A stretch of DNA of 64,000 nucleotides from Ensifer adhaerens. Lineage in GTDB: Bacteria > Pseudomonadota > Alphaproteobacteria > Rhizobiales > Rhizobiaceae. The stretch lies in NCBI RefSeq assembly GCF_028993555.1, contig NZ_CP118611.1, positions 552,001-616,000 of the forward strand, read 5' to 3'. Position 1 is the stretch's first letter. Every line of letters begins with the position of its first letter. This document shows positions 8,515-16,977 of this stretch, in pieces. The position numbers and the translations under genes are program-made. The notes below the pieces were generated by a model that did no database searches, had not been told where the DNA came from, and worked only from the letters and a program-made list of their open reading frames with translations.

Positions 8515-10191
8515 ATGTCCTCTCTGTCTGCTGCTTCCATCGAGCTGTTGGAGGATCTGATCCGCTACGAGGTCGAGGACAAGGCGATCCCGTCGATCTC
8601 CTACGCCCTCGTCGACCGCGACGGCGTACTTGCCGAAGGCCATGTCCAGCGCCACGACCGCCATTTCGCCATGGGCAAGGACACCTGCTTCCGCATCGGT
8701 TCGATCACCAAGACGTTCACCTCGCTGGCAATCATGCAGTTGGTTGAAAAGGGGCTGGTCGATATCGATGTCGATGTCTCCACCTATCTGCCCGGCTTCA
8801 AGCCGGAAAATCCGTTTGCCGGTGCCGAAGGTGGGCCATACGGTTCGGTGATCAGCCTGCGCAAGCTGATGACCCATACCGCCGGTCTCGTGCGCGAGCC
8901 GAAGAGCGGCCACTATCTCGACGCCACCCGGCCGCCGCTCGAAGATACGGTCAATGAGCTTGCAAGCTCTGTTCTGAAGCAGGATCCGAGCCTTGGGATG
9001 ATGCACTATTCCAACGCCGGCATCGCCGTCGTCGGGCGGGTGATCGAGACGGTGACCGGCCAGAGCTACTCGGACTACGTCGCCGCCAACATCCTGAAGC
9101 CGCTCGGCATGGACAATTCCTCCTGCGGCATGGCGCCCGGCATTCGCGAGCGGCTTGCGCCGGCCGACATGTGGACGCTCGATGGCGACACACCGGCCCC
9201 GGTCTTCAGTCTCGGCGGTTCGCCGGCCGGCAACATCTTTTCCACCACCGGTGACATGGCGCGTTACGCTCAATGCCTGCTGCGCGGCGGGTTCGATGCG
9301 CAAGGCAATTCCATCATCTCGCCGAATTCGCTGCGCGAAATGTGGACGCCGTTCGGCAAGCGTCCGGCCGGCCACGACAGGACGCTCAACGGCTATGGCC
9401 TTTGCTTTGGTTCCGGCGACGTCGACGGCTGGACCTCGGTCGGTCATGGCGGTGCGGTCTATGGTTATGCTTCGCAGATGATGCTTCTGCCTTCCGCCGG
9501 CGTCGGCGTCTTGATTTTCGCGACGCTCGATTTTGCCAATCAGATCGCGTCGCGGCTCGGCGTCGACGGCGTGCGCATCGTGCTTGCCGAGCGCAAGATG
9601 GGTAAGATGCCGGAGCGGGTGCAGCGCCCGCCGGAGATCTCCGAAGGCCAGTTCAAGACCCTGCCGGGCTACTACCGGGACGACGCCACGCAGGAGATCG
9701 TCGAGGTCAAGTCCAGGGACGGCAAGATCTATCTGATGGGCGAGGGTGTGCCGCACCGGATCCGTCCGGTTGCCGGCAACGACTTCGTCATCGACGGCCG
9801 CATCTACGGGCGCGGCGCGGACTACGCCCACATGAACCTCTCCTTCCCGGATGTCGGAAAACTCGTCTGGAAGGATGCGAGTTGGACACGCATCGAGGCA
9901 GTTGTCGACGAGACTGTGCCCGATGAGATCGCGCCGTATCTCGGCGAGTACGGGCCGGACTTCAACATCACCTACCTGACCTACAGCCATGGCGGGCTGA
10001 AGTGCCTGATCGAGTATTTCTGCACCCACACCTGCGAACCGGTCGATGAGGGGCGCTTCCGCATGCATGGGCGGCTCTACGAGGACGAGATCCTCGAACT
10101 CGATGCTGTCGACGATAACGGCAAGCGCGGCATTCGTGTCGGGCCGATGTTCTTGGAGCGGCGCAACCCATCCCAGGCGGAAGCGGCGTGA
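8515..10191 (+). CDS. S12 serine hydrolase, D-aminopeptidase-like
   Basis: A 558-residue penicillin-recognising serine hydrolase. The three motifs are seen: SxxK as SITK (Ser63, Lys66), YxN as YSN (Tyr165), and HxG as HGG (His311). After the catalytic domain (about 1-330) come two repeats of beta-rich sequence (about 380-550). This three-domain plan and the residue numbers resemble the D-aminopeptidase of Ochrobactrum anthropi (Ser62/Lys65), an enzyme that removes N-terminal D-residues. There is no signal peptide, so it should act in the cytoplasm on imported substrate. The ATG at 8515 with AAGGAGC upstream is chosen over a TTG at 8476. A beta-lactamase-like esterase is the alternative. Confidence 0.85.
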   Translation: MSSLSAASIELLEDLIRYEVEDKAIPSISYALVDRDGVLAEGHVQRHDRHFAMGKDTCFRIGSITKTFTSLAIMQLVEKGLVDIDVDVSTYLPGFKPENPFAGAEGGPYGSVISLRKLMTHTAGLVREPKSGHYLDATRPPLEDTVNELASSVLKQDPSLGMMHYSNAGIAVVGRVIETVTGQSYSDYVAANILKPLGMDNSSCGMAPGIRERLAPADMWTLDGDTPAPVFSLGGSPAGNIFSTTGDMARYAQCLLRGGFDAQGNSIISPNSLREMWTPFGKRPAGHDRTLNGYGLCFGSGDVDGWTSVGHGGAVYGYASQMMLLPSAGVGVLIFATLDFANQIASRLGVDGVRIVLAERKMGKMPERVQRPPEISEGQFKTLPGYYRDDATQEIVEVKSRDGKIYLMGEGVPHRIRPVAGNDFVIDGRIYGRGADYAHMNLSFPDVGKLVWKDASWTRIEAVVDETVPDEIAPYLGEYGPDFNITYLTYSHGGLKCLIEYFCTHTCEPVDEGRFRMHGRLYEDEILELDAVDDNGKRGIRVGPMFLERRNPSQAEAA

Positions 10192-11294
10192 CCCGGACCA
10201 TGACCGCTCCGATCAAGATGGAGTCACCCCTGGGCGCCCGCATGTTCATCGGCGGGCGCGAGGTCGACTATTACTGCGGTACTTCGTACTTCTGCCTGCA
10301 TGGCCACCCCGAAGTGATCGAGGCGGCCTGCAACGCCACTCGGCAGTACGGCATGGGTCCGGGCACGCTTGCCCACATGCAGGTCTATGCCGATCTGCAG
10401 GAGCGGTTGCGCGACTGGTTCGGCACGGAGGAGGTCGTCTACATGATCTCCGGCTACACCAGTCCCATGGTATTGCTGCAGGGGCTGCGCGACGACTTCG
10501 ATGTCATTCTGATGGATTCCGCGACCCACTACAGCACCCGCGATGCCATACCGACGCTTAGCAAGCGGATCCATGAGTTTCGCCATGCCGACCCGGAGGA
10601 TCTCGCGTTGCAGCTTTCACTGCATGTGAAGTCCGGTGAACGGCCTGCCGTGTTGACGGATGGTGTCTTCCCGTCCTCGGGAAAGCTGGCACCGCTTGCC
10701 GACTTCCGGCAGGCGATGGCGCGCTATGACGGCGCATTGCTCTGCATCGATGATTCCCACGGCGTCGGTGTTCTCGGCGAGACCGGGCGTGGCTCGCTGC
10801 AACATGCGGGGCTCGAAGGCGGCGGCAACTACCTCGCCGGCACGATGAGCAAGGCCTTCGGTGCGCTTGGCGGCATCGTCCCCGGCAGTACGGATCTTGC
10901 CGCGAAGATAGCGGGCAATGCCATGATCATGCGCGGTGCTTCGCCGGCGCCTCCGGGGCTTGCGGCCGCGGCCGCCGCATCGTTGCGGGTTTTGCAAACG
11001 ACGCCGGAAAAGCGCGCCAACCTCGTCCGCAACGTCAGGCATATGCGCGGCGGGCTGCGGGCACTGGGTTTCGAAGTCGCCGACACGCCGGTGCCGATCG
11101 TTACCATCCAGGGTGTCACCGACCTCGAACAATTGCGCGATCGTCTTGCCGAGCGCGACATCATCGTCAGGGTGCAGCAGCCGGGTGGCTATTCCGATAC
11201 GCCAGACGTGTCGACCATGCGGCTTGCGGTGTTTTCCGAGCACACACCTCACCAGATCGACCGGCTGCTACAGTCGATGGGCGAGCTTCTTTAA
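10188..11294 (+). CDS. Alpha-oxoamine synthase-like PLP enzyme (AONS/KBL family)
   Basis: A 368-residue fold-type I PLP enzyme related to 8-amino-7-oxononanoate synthase and 2-amino-3-ketobutyrate CoA ligase. It shows the family's DDSHGVGVLGETGRG around residue 190 and the PLP lysine in GTMSKAFGALGG (Lys222). Its GTG start overlaps the stop of the hydrolase gene (GTGA). No biotin genes are nearby, so biotin synthesis is unlikely. In this setting it could join or split an acyl-CoA and a small amino acid such as glycine released by the D-threonine aldolase-like enzyme; that is inference. It is slightly shorter than AONS (about 385). Confidence 0.82.
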   Translation: MTRTMTAPIKMESPLGARMFIGGREVDYYCGTSYFCLHGHPEVIEAACNATRQYGMGPGTLAHMQVYADLQERLRDWFGTEEVVYMISGYTSPMVLLQGLRDDFDVILMDSATHYSTRDAIPTLSKRIHEFRHADPEDLALQLSLHVKSGERPAVLTDGVFPSSGKLAPLADFRQAMARYDGALLCIDDSHGVGVLGETGRGSLQHAGLEGGGNYLAGTMSKAFGALGGIVPGSTDLAAKIAGNAMIMRGASPAPPGLAAAAAASLRVLQTTPEKRANLVRNVRHMRGGLRALGFEVADTPVPIVTIQGVTDLEQLRDRLAERDIIVRVQQPGGYSDTPDVSTMRLAVFSEHTPHQIDRLLQSMGELL

Positions 11295-11332
11295 ACCAGC
11301 GAGGCAGCGCCACCACCGATTGGGGAGCAGCG

Positions 11333-11361
11333 AAAGCTCGGTCGTCTGCCGACCGAGCTTT
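11333..11361 (+). terminator. Hairpin after the AONS-like gene
   Basis: A perfect 12-base-pair stem (11333-11344 with 11350-11361) and 5-base loop, about 40 bases after the AONS-like stop codon. There is no long T run, but it probably ends or stabilises the hydrolase/AONS transcript. The rest of the 380-base gap up to the M55 gene has no supported gene and should hold a promoter for it. Confidence 0.65.
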
Positions 11362-11674
11362 GACGGCTGTCCGTGAGGGCGATCCGTAACGCATTGAAAT
11401 AACGGGGATCAGGCGGTTTTTGCATAGAGTTTTGCCCAAATTGAATTGGTCAGTGGTGGCGAGTTGCACCAATGTCGGTGCCAACGACAGGCAACCAGAT
11501 GGTGGCCGCCAGCCAGCGGTACCTCTCCGAGAGGCCGATCGATCTTGCTCCCAGTGCGGCCGCCGAGACCTGGCGGTTGCCGCAACTGAAGGCGCACTGC
11601 TCGGACCCCCGCCACGCTTGCCGGAACGACCGCACAACTCGGCACTTGCCGACTGAACGAAGGAGGAACCGCCC

Positions 11675-12475
11675 ATGAAAGTCTTCATTTCCGCCGATAT
11701 CGAGGGCACCGCGGGCATCGCACATTGGGACGAGGCCGAGCGCACCCATGCCGACTGGACCGAATTCCGTGCCCTGATGACCGCCGAGGTGGTCGCCGCC
11801 TGTGAGGGCGCGCGCGCCGCGGGCGCGACCGAAGTTGTCGTGAAGGACGCCCATGACAGCGGCCGCAACCTCATTCTCGATCGCCTGCCGGATTACGTCC
11901 GCATCGTGCGCGGCTGGTCTGGCCATCCGGATGCGATGATGTTCGGCCTCGATGCCGGCTTCGCCGCGGCGATCTATACGGGCTATCACTCCAAAGCCGG
12001 TAGCGAGGACAATCCGCTTGCCCATACCTCCACCATGCGTATCTCGCGCCTGCTCCTCAATGGTGAGGTCGCGTCGGAGTTTACCGTCAATGCGCTCTGT
12101 GCCTCCGGCTACGGCGTGCCATCGGTCTTCCTTGCCGGCGATGCGGGCATTTGCGCGCAAGCACGGGCCATGGTGCCAGGGCTGAAGTCCGTGGAAACGC
12201 TGGAGGGCAAAGGTCGTTCAACGACGTCGATCGCCCCGGCATGGTCGCGCCGGCTCATTCGCGAAGGCGTAGCAGAGGCGCTTTCCGGCGATTTCGCACA
12301 GGTCCTGCCGAGAAGGGCAGAGCGTTACGAGGTCGTGATCGAGTTCAATAATCCGACGGATGCCTATCGTGCCGGCTGGTATCCCGGTGCCTATGCGCAC
12401 GGTCCCCGCGCCGTCGCCTTCAAGCACGCGGATTTTGCGGAAATCCTGCGCGCGCTGGTCTTTCTGAAAGCCTGA
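11675..12475 (+). CDS. dppA: M55 family D-aminopeptidase (DppA)
   Basis: A 266-residue zinc D-aminopeptidase of family M55. The metal ligands of Bacillus DppA are kept: Asp8 and Glu10 in SADIEGTAG, His60 in KDAH, His105 in GYHSKAG, and Glu135 near SEFTVNA; His117 fits the catalytic histidine. The family frees D-Ala and other D-residues from short D-peptides in the cytoplasm as a decamer. A strong AAGGAGG lies nine bases before the ATG. It ends back-to-back with the convergent LysR gene, sharing the bases TGATCA for both stops. Beside a Dpp importer and an S12 hydrolase it supports D-peptide use. The symbol follows the Bacillus peptidase, not the E. coli binding protein of the same name. Confidence 0.92.
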   Translation: MKVFISADIEGTAGIAHWDEAERTHADWTEFRALMTAEVVAACEGARAAGATEVVVKDAHDSGRNLILDRLPDYVRIVRGWSGHPDAMMFGLDAGFAAAIYTGYHSKAGSEDNPLAHTSTMRISRLLLNGEVASEFTVNALCASGYGVPSVFLAGDAGICAQARAMVPGLKSVETLEGKGRSTTSIAPAWSRRLIREGVAEALSGDFAQVLPRRAERYEVVIEFNNPTDAYRAGWYPGAYAHGPRAVAFKHADFAEILRALVFLKA

Positions 12476-13417
12476 TCAGGCGCGTTCGCGCTCTAGGAGC
12501 AGCTTTGCTGTTTGCCAGAGGTCTTCGACCCTGCGGCTGCGCGTCGCGGTGTGACGGTAGAGACGAATTTCGAGGTCGAGATTCCACCCTGGATCCGCGG
12601 AGGCGGGCACCAGGCCCCCGGCCTCGATCACATCGCGCGCAAGGCTCTCCGGCAGCCAGCAGACGCCGGCACCGGTCACCGCCATGTTCATCAGACCGGC
12701 GCTGATCGTGTTCTCATGGGTGGTGCGGCGCCGGAAGGGTGGGCGGCGAAGCATCAGGCGTGACAGGGCGACACCGAAAAACGAATTGAACCCGTAGCTC
12801 AGATAGGGGATGGCGAGCCGCGGCTGCGCGACGGCGCGTTCGAGAATGTGCAACCCGGGCAGCGTGCCACCGGCGATGGAAACATTTGCGGCGGCGAGCG
12901 GGATCAGCCGGTCATGCGCGATCGTCAGCGACGAAAACTGTCCGCGGTCGAGGTGGAAGGGCACCTCCGCATGAGCATACGTCAGAAAGAAATCCGCCTC
13001 GTCGCCGATGAGGGCCTCTAGGTTGGCCTCGATGCCGCCGCGATCGGGCATCAGCGAGGTGCTGAAGGCGCCGCCAGTTTTCTCCAGGCGTTTGAGCCAG
13101 CGTGGGAAGATTGTTACCGTCAGCGTGTGGAGTGCGGCAAAGCGGATGAGGCCTTCTTCGTGAGACGGGCGCAGCGACTCGCGCGCCGCGTAGAAGGTGC
13201 GGATCGCCTCCTGCGCAATCGGGAGGAAATTGCGACCCGCCGGCGTCAGTTCCGCCGGCATGGTGGCGCGGCTGATGAGCGTCGCGCCGAGCCAACCCTC
13301 CAATTGTTTGATGCGCCGGCTGAAGGCCGGTTGCGTGACGTTGCGCAACTCGGCAGCGCGCGAAAAGCTCCACGTGTCGGCGAGCGTCACGAAGTCCTCC
13401 AGCCACTTGATCTCCAT
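12476..13417 (-). CDS. LysR-family regulator, HypT/YjiE-like
   Basis: A 313-residue LysR regulator whose DNA-binding region (WLEDFVTLADTWSFS, VTQPAFSRRIKQLEGWLG) is very close to that of the regulator at 3488-4441. A GGGGAG site precedes the ATG. It is divergent from the amidohydrolase-Dpp operon starting at 13623 and is the likely regulator of that operon. The effector is unknown. Confidence 0.92.
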   Translation of the reverse strand: MEIKWLEDFVTLADTWSFSRAAELRNVTQPAFSRRIKQLEGWLGATLISRATMPAELTPAGRNFLPIAQEAIRTFYAARESLRPSHEEGLIRFAALHTLTVTIFPRWLKRLEKTGGAFSTSLMPDRGGIEANLEALIGDEADFFLTYAHAEVPFHLDRGQFSSLTIAHDRLIPLAAANVSIAGGTLPGLHILERAVAQPRLAIPYLSYGFNSFFGVALSRLMLRRPPFRRRTTHENTISAGLMNMAVTGAGVCWLPESLARDVIEAGGLVPASADPGWNLDLEIRLYRHTATRSRRVEDLWQTAKLLLERERA

Positions 13418-13622
13418 GCCCCGCTCCCCTGTGCGTTAGAGTTGTAGGCGATCATAAGTTGTTGGAATGAAATCGCTATGCCGATATTGCATCGGCTTTT
13501 GCTAAAAGCGAATTGGCCAAACCCAATCAAACCTTTCAGGTTGTGCCCAAGGCAAACAGTTCTGATTTCAGTGCAGCGGAGGAGGCTGCGAAATCAGGCT
13601 GATAACAAAAGGGAGATTGTTA
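13418..13622. promoter_or_regulatory. Divergent LysR / amidohydrolase control region
   Basis: The gap contains two inverted repeats suitable for a LysR regulator: GCCGAT-N5-ATCGGC at 13480-13496 and ATTGG-N6-CCAAT at 13512-13527. A good ribosome site (AGGGAGA) precedes the amidohydrolase start. Confidence 0.5.
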
Positions 13623-15248
13623 ATGGCCTTCCAGCTTCACGCTGATCTTATTCTGCGCAATGGCCGCATCTGGCGGGGCAGGGAGGAGGGGATCAGCGAG
13701 GCTCTTGCCATCTGGCAGGGCAAGGTTCTGGCCACCGGCAGCGACGCTGACATGCTGAGCCTCAAGGGGCCGCACACCGAGGTCATCGACCTCGAAGGCC
13801 GTTTCGCCAGTCCGGGCCTCATCGACAACCACCTGCACCTGATCTCGACCGGCATTACCATGGGTTGGGTCGATACGACGCCTGCCGCCGCGCCGACGCT
13901 TGCCGCTCTGCTCGAAAAGCTCGCCGAGCGCGCCGCAGCCACGCCGAAGGGCGGCTGGGTGCGCGCGCGGGGCTATGACCAGGTCAAGCTCGATATCGGC
14001 CGGCACCCGACCCGCGAGGAGCTCGACCGGGCCGTGCCGGATCATCCTGTGCTGCTGACGCGCGCCTGCGGCCATGTCGCCATCGCGAATTCGCTGGCGC
14101 TGAGGCTGGCCGACGTCACAGAGGCAACGCCGGTACCGGATGGCGGCGTGATCGGCACGACCGACGGCCGCCTCAACGGCTTCCTTGCGGAAAACGCGCA
14201 GAACCTCATCAAGGGTGCCATGCCCGAGGTGACGACGGAGGAGCTGATCGACGGCATCGAGCGGGCAGGGCGCTATCTTCTCTCGCTCGGCATCACCAGC
14301 TGCATGGATGCGGCCGTCGGCCAACTCGCTGGCTTTGCCGAAATCCAGGCCTATGAGATGGCCAAGCTTTCCGGTCGCCTGCCGGTGCGCGTCTGGCTGA
14401 CGCTGCTCGGCGATCCCGGTGTCTCGATCGTCGAGGATTCCTGGCGCGCGGGTCTCATATCCGGCGCCGGCGACGATATGTTGCGCGTCGGAGCCGTGAA
14501 GATCTTTCTCGATGGCTCGGCTGGCGGACGCACCGCCTGGATGTCGAAACCCTATCTGGGCGAGCCCGACAATATCGGCGTGCAGATGCTGCCCGATGCG
14601 GAGGTCGAGGCGATCGTCAAATCCTGCCACGACCGTGGCTATCAGATGGCCTGCCACGCCATCGGCGACGGCGCGATCGAACAGCTTGTCACGGCCTATG
14701 AAAAGGCGCTTGCCGCCAATCCCGATCCGGACCGGCGTCACCGCATCGAACATTGTGGCTTCTCGTCTCCCGGGCAAGATGCGCGTATGAAGGCGGCCGG
14801 CATCCTGCCGGCGCCGCAGATGGCCTTCATCCACGATTTCGGCGACAGCTACGTCTCCGTGCTCGGCGAGGAGCGCGGCAAGGCCTCCTACCAGATCGGC
14901 ACCTGGATGCGCATGGGCCTCAAGCCGTCGACCGGCTCGGATTCGCCCGTCTGCTCGCCCGATCCCTTCCCCAACCTTCACGCCATGATCACGCGCAAAA
15001 CCGGCAGGGGCACGGTGATGGCGGAGGCGGAGAAGCTGAGCCGTGAGGAGGCGTTGCAGGCCTTTACGGAATACGGCGCCTATTCGCAGAAGGCAGAGGG
15101 CGTGAAGGGCAGGCTGGTGCCGGGCCAATGGGCCGACATCGCAGTCTTCGATAACGACCTCCTGGAGGCGCCTACGGATACCATTCTCTCAGGCACGCGT
15201 TGCTTGATGACCCTGCTTGCAGGCCGCGTCGTGCATGTCGCGCGCTGA
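13623..15248 (+). CDS. YtcJ-like metal-dependent amidohydrolase
   Basis: A 541-residue amidohydrolase of the YtcJ / N-substituted-formamide deformylase group. The N-terminal beta-sandwich is followed by the metal motif GLIDNHLHL (His70, His72). Later motifs are a conserved CHAIGDGA, RHRIEHCGF and the aspartate-bearing TGSDSPV. These enzymes hydrolyse amide bonds, often of N-formyl or N-acyl compounds. There is no signal peptide, so it is cytoplasmic. It leads the operon for a complete Dpp importer and probably processes what that importer brings in. ATG 13623 is chosen over an in-frame TTG two codons upstream. Confidence 0.9.
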   Translation: MAFQLHADLILRNGRIWRGREEGISEALAIWQGKVLATGSDADMLSLKGPHTEVIDLEGRFASPGLIDNHLHLISTGITMGWVDTTPAAAPTLAALLEKLAERAAATPKGGWVRARGYDQVKLDIGRHPTREELDRAVPDHPVLLTRACGHVAIANSLALRLADVTEATPVPDGGVIGTTDGRLNGFLAENAQNLIKGAMPEVTTEELIDGIERAGRYLLSLGITSCMDAAVGQLAGFAEIQAYEMAKLSGRLPVRVWLTLLGDPGVSIVEDSWRAGLISGAGDDMLRVGAVKIFLDGSAGGRTAWMSKPYLGEPDNIGVQMLPDAEVEAIVKSCHDRGYQMACHAIGDGAIEQLVTAYEKALAANPDPDRRHRIEHCGFSSPGQDARMKAAGILPAPQMAFIHDFGDSYVSVLGEERGKASYQIGTWMRMGLKPSTGSDSPVCSPDPFPNLHAMITRKTGRGTVMAEAEKLSREEALQAFTEYGAYSQKAEGVKGRLVPGQWADIAVFDNDLLEAPTDTILSGTRCLMTLLAGRVVHVAR

Positions 15249-15303
15249 CGGCCTGCCGGACTGAAAGAAACAAAGCCGAAAACGGCACGAGAGGGAAAAC
15301 AGC

Positions 15304-16896
15304 ATGCTGAAAAGACTGACACTGGCCGCAATGCTCAGCCTGGGGGTTGCTACCGGGGCGCTGGCCGCCGGCGAACGCCATGGTGGAACGCTCGTCTTCA
15401 CCGCCCCCTATGGATCGAGCTTCGCCACGCTCGACGTTCAGGCGAGCCCGAACACACAGGAAGAATTCATCACGCAAGCCATCCACCGCGCGCTCTATAG
15501 CTGGGATTCGAACCAGAACAAGCCGGTGCTGGAACTGGCAAGCTCGGAAGACGTCTCCGCAGACGGCACGGTGCACACCTATCACCTGCGCGACAATGCC
15601 GTCTTCCACAACGGCAAGCCGCTGACGGCAGACGACATCATCTATAGCTACAAGCGTATCGCCAACCCGAAGAACGCCTTCCCGGGCGCCAGCTACATTG
15701 CCGTCATCAAGGGCGCGGAAGAGTTCATCGCCGGCAAGGCCGAGGAGATTTCGGGCCTCAAGAAGATCGACGACCACACGCTGGAGATCACCTACACAGG
15801 CCCGATCAATCCCGGCTTTCCGCTGATGCAGAATACGACGGTGATCTATCCGTCCAATGTCGAGGATGAATCGAGCTTCGCCAAGACCCCCGTCGGCCTC
15901 GGTGCCTTCGTCTTCAAGGAGCACGTGCCGGGTTCGCAGGTCGTCGTCGAAAAGTTCGACAAGTATTACGAAGAGGGCAAGCCCTATCTCGACCGCATCA
16001 ATATCGTGCTGATGGCCGAAGACGCCGCCCGCGACGTCGCGTTCCGCAACAAGGAAATCGACGTCTCCATTCTCGGCCCCACCCAGTACCAGGCCTATCA
16101 GGGCGAGGACGCCCTGAAGGACCACCTGCTCGAGGTCGCCGAGGTCTATACGCGCAATATCGGCTTCAACCCCGCCTTCGAACCGTTCAAGGACAAGCGG
16201 GTCCGTCAGGCGATCAACCATGCCATCAACGCACCGCTGATCATCGAGCGCCTCGTCAAGAACAAGGCCTATCCTGCCGCCGGCTGGCTGCCGATTTCCT
16301 CGCCTGCTTTCGACAAGGACAAGGTGCCCTATGCCTTCGATCCGGAAAAGGCGAAGGCCCTGCTGGCGGAAGCGGGCTATGCCGATGGCTTCGAATTCGA
16401 AGTGACGGCGAGCCCGAACGAGAGCTGGGGCGTTCCGATCGTCGAAGCCATCCTGCCGATGCTGAAGAAGGTCGGCATCACGGTGAAGCCGAAGCCGGTT
16501 GAAAGCTCTGCGCTCGGCGATGCCGTGACGTCGAACAACTTCCAGGCCTTCATCTGGTCGAACCTTTCCGGTCCCGATCCGCTGAACGCGCTGCGTTGCT
16601 ACTATTCCAAGACGGCGCAGTCCGCCTGCAACTATGCAAGCTATGCGAGCCCGGACTTCGACAAGCTCTATGAGGCAGCCCAGCAGGAACGCGACCCGGC
16701 CAAGCAGAACGACCTGCTACGCCAGGCCAACAACATCGTGCAGGACGACGCGCCGGTCTGGTTCTTCAACTACAACAAGGCTGTCATGGCCTACCAGCCA
16801 TGGATCCACGGCCTTGTACCGAACGCGACGGAACTGGCGGTCCAGCCCTATGACGAGATCTGGATCGACGAAACGGCGCCGGATGCGCGCAAGTAA
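15304..16896 (+). CDS. Peptide ABC transporter solute-binding protein (DppA/OppA-type)
   Basis: A 530-residue periplasmic SBP_bac_5 protein with a clear Sec signal peptide (MLKRLTLAAMLSLG...ALA, cleavage before AGERHGG). Length and features such as YHLRDNAVFHNGKPL match the DppA/OppA/MppA class. It lies 55 bases after the amidohydrolase gene and is followed by a hairpin, then by two permease and two ATPase genes in the order SBP-B-C-D-F. The exact ligand is unknown; a peptide or N-acyl amino compound fits the amidohydrolase next to it. Confidence 0.93.
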   Translation: MLKRLTLAAMLSLGVATGALAAGERHGGTLVFTAPYGSSFATLDVQASPNTQEEFITQAIHRALYSWDSNQNKPVLELASSEDVSADGTVHTYHLRDNAVFHNGKPLTADDIIYSYKRIANPKNAFPGASYIAVIKGAEEFIAGKAEEISGLKKIDDHTLEITYTGPINPGFPLMQNTTVIYPSNVEDESSFAKTPVGLGAFVFKEHVPGSQVVVEKFDKYYEEGKPYLDRINIVLMAEDAARDVAFRNKEIDVSILGPTQYQAYQGEDALKDHLLEVAEVYTRNIGFNPAFEPFKDKRVRQAINHAINAPLIIERLVKNKAYPAAGWLPISSPAFDKDKVPYAFDPEKAKALLAEAGYADGFEFEVTASPNESWGVPIVEAILPMLKKVGITVKPKPVESSALGDAVTSNNFQAFIWSNLSGPDPLNALRCYYSKTAQSACNYASYASPDFDKLYEAAQQERDPAKQNDLLRQANNIVQDDAPVWFFNYNKAVMAYQPWIHGLVPNATELAVQPYDEIWIDETAPDARK

Positions 16897-16910
16897 GCCC
16901 TGAGAGGTTC

Positions 16911-16930
16911 GGGGCGGCTTCGGCCGCCCC
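16911..16930 (+). terminator. Hairpin between SBP and permease genes
   Basis: A perfect 8-base-pair GC stem closed by a very stable TTCG tetraloop, 14 bases after the SBP stop codon. There is no T tract, so RNA stabilisation or partial termination is more likely than full termination. Confidence 0.75.
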
Positions 16931-16977
16931 ACACATCAGTTGTCCCGCCCGTCCGGGTGGCCAAAATGGAACCGCTC

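Noticed and set aside
8323..10068. 581-residue minus-strand open frame opposite the S12 hydrolase
   Set aside because: It lacks any recognisable motif and mirrors the codon bias of the real gene on the other strand.
13620..15128. 502-residue minus-strand open frame opposite the YtcJ-like gene
   Set aside because: Antisense shadow of a gene with intact amidohydrolase motifs.
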